A stretch of 7,081 bases of DNA. Origin: Actinomycetota bacterium. Lineage in GTDB: Bacteria; Actinomycetota; Acidimicrobiia; Acidimicrobiales; Ilumatobacteraceae. The notes below the pieces were generated by a model. That model was given only the letters and a program-made list of their open reading frames with translations. It was not told where the DNA came from and did no database searches. The position numbers were made by a program, and so were the translations under genes. The DNA lies in the NCBI GenBank assembly GCA_009704425.1, contig WLEG01000093.1, positions 1 to 7,081 on the forward strand, read 5' to 3'. How positions within the stretch are numbered: the first letter of the stretch is position 1; every line of letters begins with the position of its first letter. Shown here piece after piece: positions 5,032 to 7,081 of this stretch.

Positions 5032-6098
5032 GTCGGGTCCTTCGGGGCGCTGGTGAGAATCTCGTGGGAATCGTCGGTGACGAGGAGGAGGTCCTCGATC
5101 CGCATTCCTGCGAAGCCCCCACGATAGAGCCCAGGTTCGATGGTCACGACATCTCCGGGGCGCAAAACCGCCTCCGACGTGGCGTTGATGAACGGATTCT
5201 CGTGGATGAGCAAGCCGACGCCGTGGCCGAGGCCGTGGGTGAACCACCCATCGAGACCCGCGGTCGACAGGACGCCGCGACACACCGCGTCGATGTCCTT
5301 GACCGCCCGACCGGGACCGACCGCGGCCACCGCCTGAGCCTGGGCCTCGCGCAACACCCGGTACCACTCGACAACCTCGCCTTCGGGCGATCCGATGAAG
5401 AAGGTGCGGGTCATGTCCGAGTGATAGCCGTCGACGAGCGCCCCGACATCGACCACCACCGTGTCGCCGGATTCGAAGGCGCGACCCGTCGGTCGGTGAT
5501 GGGGCATCGCCGAATTCCGGGGCCCGCTGGCGACGATGGTCTCATAGGACGGACCGTCGGCTCCCAGCTCGCGCATGCGCGACTCGAGAGCGTCGCGTAG
5601 TCCACGCTCCGTCGTGCCGGGGCGGAACAACCCGAGGCACGCGGCGAGAGCGTCGTCCGCGATACGGGCCGCGCGTCGGATCGCGTCGATCTCGTCGCCG
5701 GACTTCTCGCGTCGCACGTGCGACAGCTCGGGACCGGCGGCGGTCAGTCGTTCTCCGATCACCGCGTGGATCGAGCGCCAACCGGAGACGGTGAGATGAC
5801 CCTCCTGCACCGCGATCGGACCGTCGACGACGACGGCCGCGAGCGCTTCCACCATCGCGGTGGAGGTTCGACACTCGACCACCTCGACGTCGGAGGGCAT
5901 CTCGCCTTTCGCCTGCTCGACGTAGCGGCCGTCCGTGAGGAGAACCGCCCGCGTTTGCTGCACCACCAGCCAGCCGTTGGATCCGGTGAACCCGCAACAC
6001 CACCGGACGTCCTCCGGACTCGACAGCAACACGGCTCCCCGATCCGCGCCGGCGAGACGGAGTACCGAGCGGTGTCGACCTTCGAGTTCGACGCTCAT
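5019..6098 (-). CDS. pepQ: Xaa-Pro peptidase of the M24 family (PepQ/PepP type)
   Basis: This is a 359-residue cytoplasmic metallopeptidase predicted to cleave peptides next to proline. An N-terminal creatinase/prolidase-type domain (about 1-125) precedes a complete pita-bread catalytic domain. All five metal ligands are present: D217 in VVVDVGA, D228 in HSDMTRT, H292 in GLGHGVG, E321 in TIEPGLY and E335 in MRIEDLLLV. The conserved PHH motif is at 199-201. The ATG at 6098 overlaps the aroQ stop as ATGA, so the two are translationally coupled; codons further upstream in this frame are aroQ read out of frame. The 3' end overlaps efp by 13 bases and contains the efp ribosome binding site. Sequence alone does not separate dipeptidase (prolidase) from aminopeptidase activity; the symbol follows the mycobacterial neighbour of efp. 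Confidence 0.92.
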   Translation of the reverse strand: MSVELEGRHRSVLRLAGADRGAVLLSSPEDVRWCCGFTGSNGWLVVQQTRAVLLTDGRYVEQAKGEMPSDVEVVECRTSTAMVEALAAVVVDGPIAVQEGHLTVSGWRSIHAVIGERLTAAGPELSHVRREKSGDEIDAIRRAARIADDALAACLGLFRPGTTERGLRDALESRMRELGADGPSYETIVASGPRNSAMPHHRPTGRAFESGDTVVVDVGALVDGYHSDMTRTFFIGSPEGEVVEWYRVLREAQAQAVAAVGPGRAVKDIDAVCRGVLSTAGLDGWFTHGLGHGVGLLIHENPFINATSEAVLRPGDVVTIEPGLYRGGFAGMRIEDLLLVTDDSHEILTSAPKDPTCPR

Positions 6099-6535
6099 CG
6101 GGATGGCGCGACCACGACCGCCGCTCGTACCGCGAGGTCGTAGCCCTTGGCGCCCAAACCGGCGATCGTGCACACGGCTTTGGACGCGACCACGCTGACT
6201 TGGCGGAACGACTCGCGGGCATGGGGGTTGGAGATGTGCACTTCGACGACACGTCCGTTGTAGGCGCCGAGGGCGTCGTGGATGCTCCACGAGTAGTGGG
6301 TCAGGGCCCCGGCGTTGATGATGATGGCCGCGTGTCGACCACGCGCCGAGTGGATCGCCTCCACGAGATCACCCTCATGGTTGGATTGAACCGCCTCGAC
6401 CGTGTGACCCCGATCGGCCGCCGCACGGATCACGCGGTTCTGATGGTCCTCGAGGGTGGTGGTTCCGTAGATCGCGGGCTCACGCTGACCGAGCAGATTC
6501 AGGTTCGGTCCGTGCAGGAGGAGGATGCTGGCCAC
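6095..6535 (-). CDS. aroQ: 3-Dehydroquinate dehydratase, type II
   Basis: This is a 146-residue enzyme of the shikimate pathway that converts 3-dehydroquinate to 3-dehydroshikimate. In this family it forms a dodecamer. The sequence has the signature LLLHGPNLNLLGQREPAIYG, with R18 and catalytic Y23 in the mobile lid. Also present are NAGALTH (74-80), catalytic H100 in EVHISN, and R111. The usual NPGA is NAGA here, a mild change. The start is the GTG at 6535, which gives a normal N-terminus (MASILLLHGPN). No Shine-Dalgarno sequence is visible before it, but a TAGTGT hexamer lies 6 bases upstream. It is 45 bases downstream of aroB and overlaps pepQ by 4 bases. It is called aroD in M. tuberculosis but is not related to the type I enzyme of E. 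coli. Confidence 0.96.
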   Translation of the reverse strand: MASILLLHGPNLNLLGQREPAIYGTTTLEDHQNRVIRAAADRGHTVEAVQSNHEGDLVEAIHSARGRHAAIIINAGALTHYSWSIHDALGAYNGRVVEVHISNPHARESFRQVSVVASKAVCTIAGLGAKGYDLAVRAAVVVAPSR

Positions 6536-6541
6536 GAACGG

Positions 6542-6547
6542 ACACTA
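6542..6547 (-). promoter_or_regulatory. Probable -10 element of aroQ (TAGTGT), leaderless start
   Basis: On the minus strand TAGTGT fits TANNNT and is followed by 6 bases (CCGTTC) and then the aroQ GTG, the same spacing as at the Rrf2 gene. There is no ribosome binding site. This suggests that aroQ-pepQ-efp-nusB can be transcribed separately from aroB. A -35 is not obvious. Confidence 0.5.
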
Positions 6548-6548
6548 C

Positions 6549-6567
6549 CCCCGCGTCGGTGACGGGG
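6549..6567 (-). other. Hairpin in the aroB-aroQ gap
   Basis: On the minus strand CCCC-GTC-ACC-GAC-GC-GGGG can fold into a 7-pair stem with a 3-base loop and a 2-base bulge. It begins 14 bases after the aroB stop. No T-tract follows, so an ordinary intrinsic terminator is unlikely. It could weaken read-through from aroB, or be a protein site in the promoter spacer of aroQ. Confidence 0.4.
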
Positions 6568-6580
6568 AGCTTGGTTTGAT

Positions 6581-7081
6581 TCAGACGGCCAGATAGCCGC
6601 GGAGCGCATCGGCGACGATGGACGGTTCGATGTCGTTGTGAACCTCCAAGCCACGAGCCGAATCGAGCACGAACGTCAGCCCCGACGTGGCCTTCTTGTC
6701 CCGGGCGATCACCGCCATCAGATCGTCGATCGCGAAGGGTTCCGCGGGCCGGGTGGCCAGTCCGTACACCCGGCCGACCACGTCCTCGTGGAGAGCGACA
6801 CGGTCGCGGTCGATACGTCCCAGCCGATGGGCCAGATGGGCCGCGAAGACCAGTCCCATGGCCACGGCCTCGCCGTGGGCGATCGAATGGCGCCCGACGG
6901 TTTCGATGGCATGCGCCAGGGTGTGTCCGTAGTTCAGCAACGCGCGACGACCGCCCTCGCGTTCGTCCTGGGAGACGATCTCGGCCTTGATGCGGGCGCA
7001 GGCCGCGATGCGGGCATCCAGATCGAGGCTCAACAGGTCCTGACCGGAGATGAAGTGGTACTTCGCGATCTCGCCGAGCCC
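6581..7081 (-). CDS. aroB: 3-Dehydroquinate synthase, C-terminal 166 residues, 5' part cut by window edge
   Basis: This enzyme converts DAHP to 3-dehydroquinate with NAD and a divalent metal, directly before AroQ in the shikimate pathway. The reading frame enters in phase at the right edge as GLGEIAKYHFISGQDLL, matching the family block that holds a glutamate metal ligand. Next come ARIKAEIVSQDEREGGRRALLNYG (read in two parts), the histidine-rich GHTLAHAIE with the second ligand, and HGEAVAMGL with the third. The RDKKATSG stretch and a short C-terminal tail end at the TGA at 6581. The family is about 350-370 residues, so slightly more than half is missing. A TTG at 7033 lies inside the frame and is not the start. 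Adjacency to aroQ fits the pathway. Confidence 0.95.
   Translation of the reverse strand, partial: GLGEIAKYHFISGQDLLSLDLDARIAACARIKAEIVSQDEREGGRRALLNYGHTLAHAIETVGRHSIAHGEAVAMGLVFAAHLAHRLGRIDRDRVALHEDVVGRVYGLATRPAEPFAIDDLMAVIARDKKATSGLTFVLDSARGLEVHNDIEPSIVADALRGYLAV

Noticed and set aside
4408..5127. A 239-codon plus-strand frame opposite nusB, efp and the pepQ end
   Set aside because: It is antisense to three well-conserved genes, has a biased Val/Asp/Leu composition and no ribosome binding site.
5542..6252. A 236-codon minus-strand frame inside pepQ and aroQ
   Set aside because: It is an out-of-frame reading of both genes, very rich in Arg, Ser and Gly.
1..7081. Undescribed defence, mobile or biosynthetic system
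   Set aside because: All nine genes belong to known families, eight of them housekeeping or regulatory. I saw no transposase, integrase, CRISPR-like repeat array, tRNA or composition break.

Overview
The window is a GC-rich (roughly 65% by eye), gene-dense chromosomal segment. It carries nine protein genes, two of them cut by the window edges, and the longest gap between genes is 103 bases. The organism is most likely an actinobacterium with a 20S proteasome. Three things point there: a clear Bpa/PafE proteasome-activator gene, a DnaE1-type polymerase with a complete PHP metal site, and the gene order aroB-aroQ-pepQ-efp-nusB, which matches the known Mycobacterium tuberculosis order. An Acidimicrobiia-like lineage fits the divergent sequences, but that is an impression, not a demonstrated assignment.

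Left block (1-3529, minus strand). In transcription order it holds an alkaline-phosphatase-superfamily phosphodiesterase, then bpa (pafE), then dnaE running off the left edge. The first two genes are 7 bases apart. A 103-base leader with a strong Shine-Dalgarno sequence, a palindrome and three copies of a 7-base repeat separates bpa from dnaE.

Middle (3530-4046). A 70-base divergent region holds an imperfect inverted repeat and a TACGAT -10 element. It is followed by a plus-strand Rrf2-family regulator, the only plus-strand gene, which appears to be translated from a leaderless transcript.

Right block (4059-7081, minus strand). In transcription order it holds aroB (3' part), aroQ, pepQ, efp and nusB. 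These are two shikimate-pathway enzymes, a proline peptidase, the factor that relieves polyproline stalling, and an antitermination factor. From aroQ to nusB the genes overlap or nearly touch, which indicates one operon. aroQ also has a probable start-proximal promoter of its own.

I found no mobile element, CRISPR array, RNA gene or defence system, and nothing that looks like an undescribed multi-gene system. The observations most worth a second look are regulatory: -10-like hexamers exactly 6 bases before the start codons of rrf2, aroQ and bpa; the inverted repeat between the Rrf2 gene and the phosphodiesterase-bpa genes; and the palindrome in the dnaE leader. At the protein level, the Rrf2 protein has two instead of three cluster-type cysteines, and the EF-P loop reads PGKGG.
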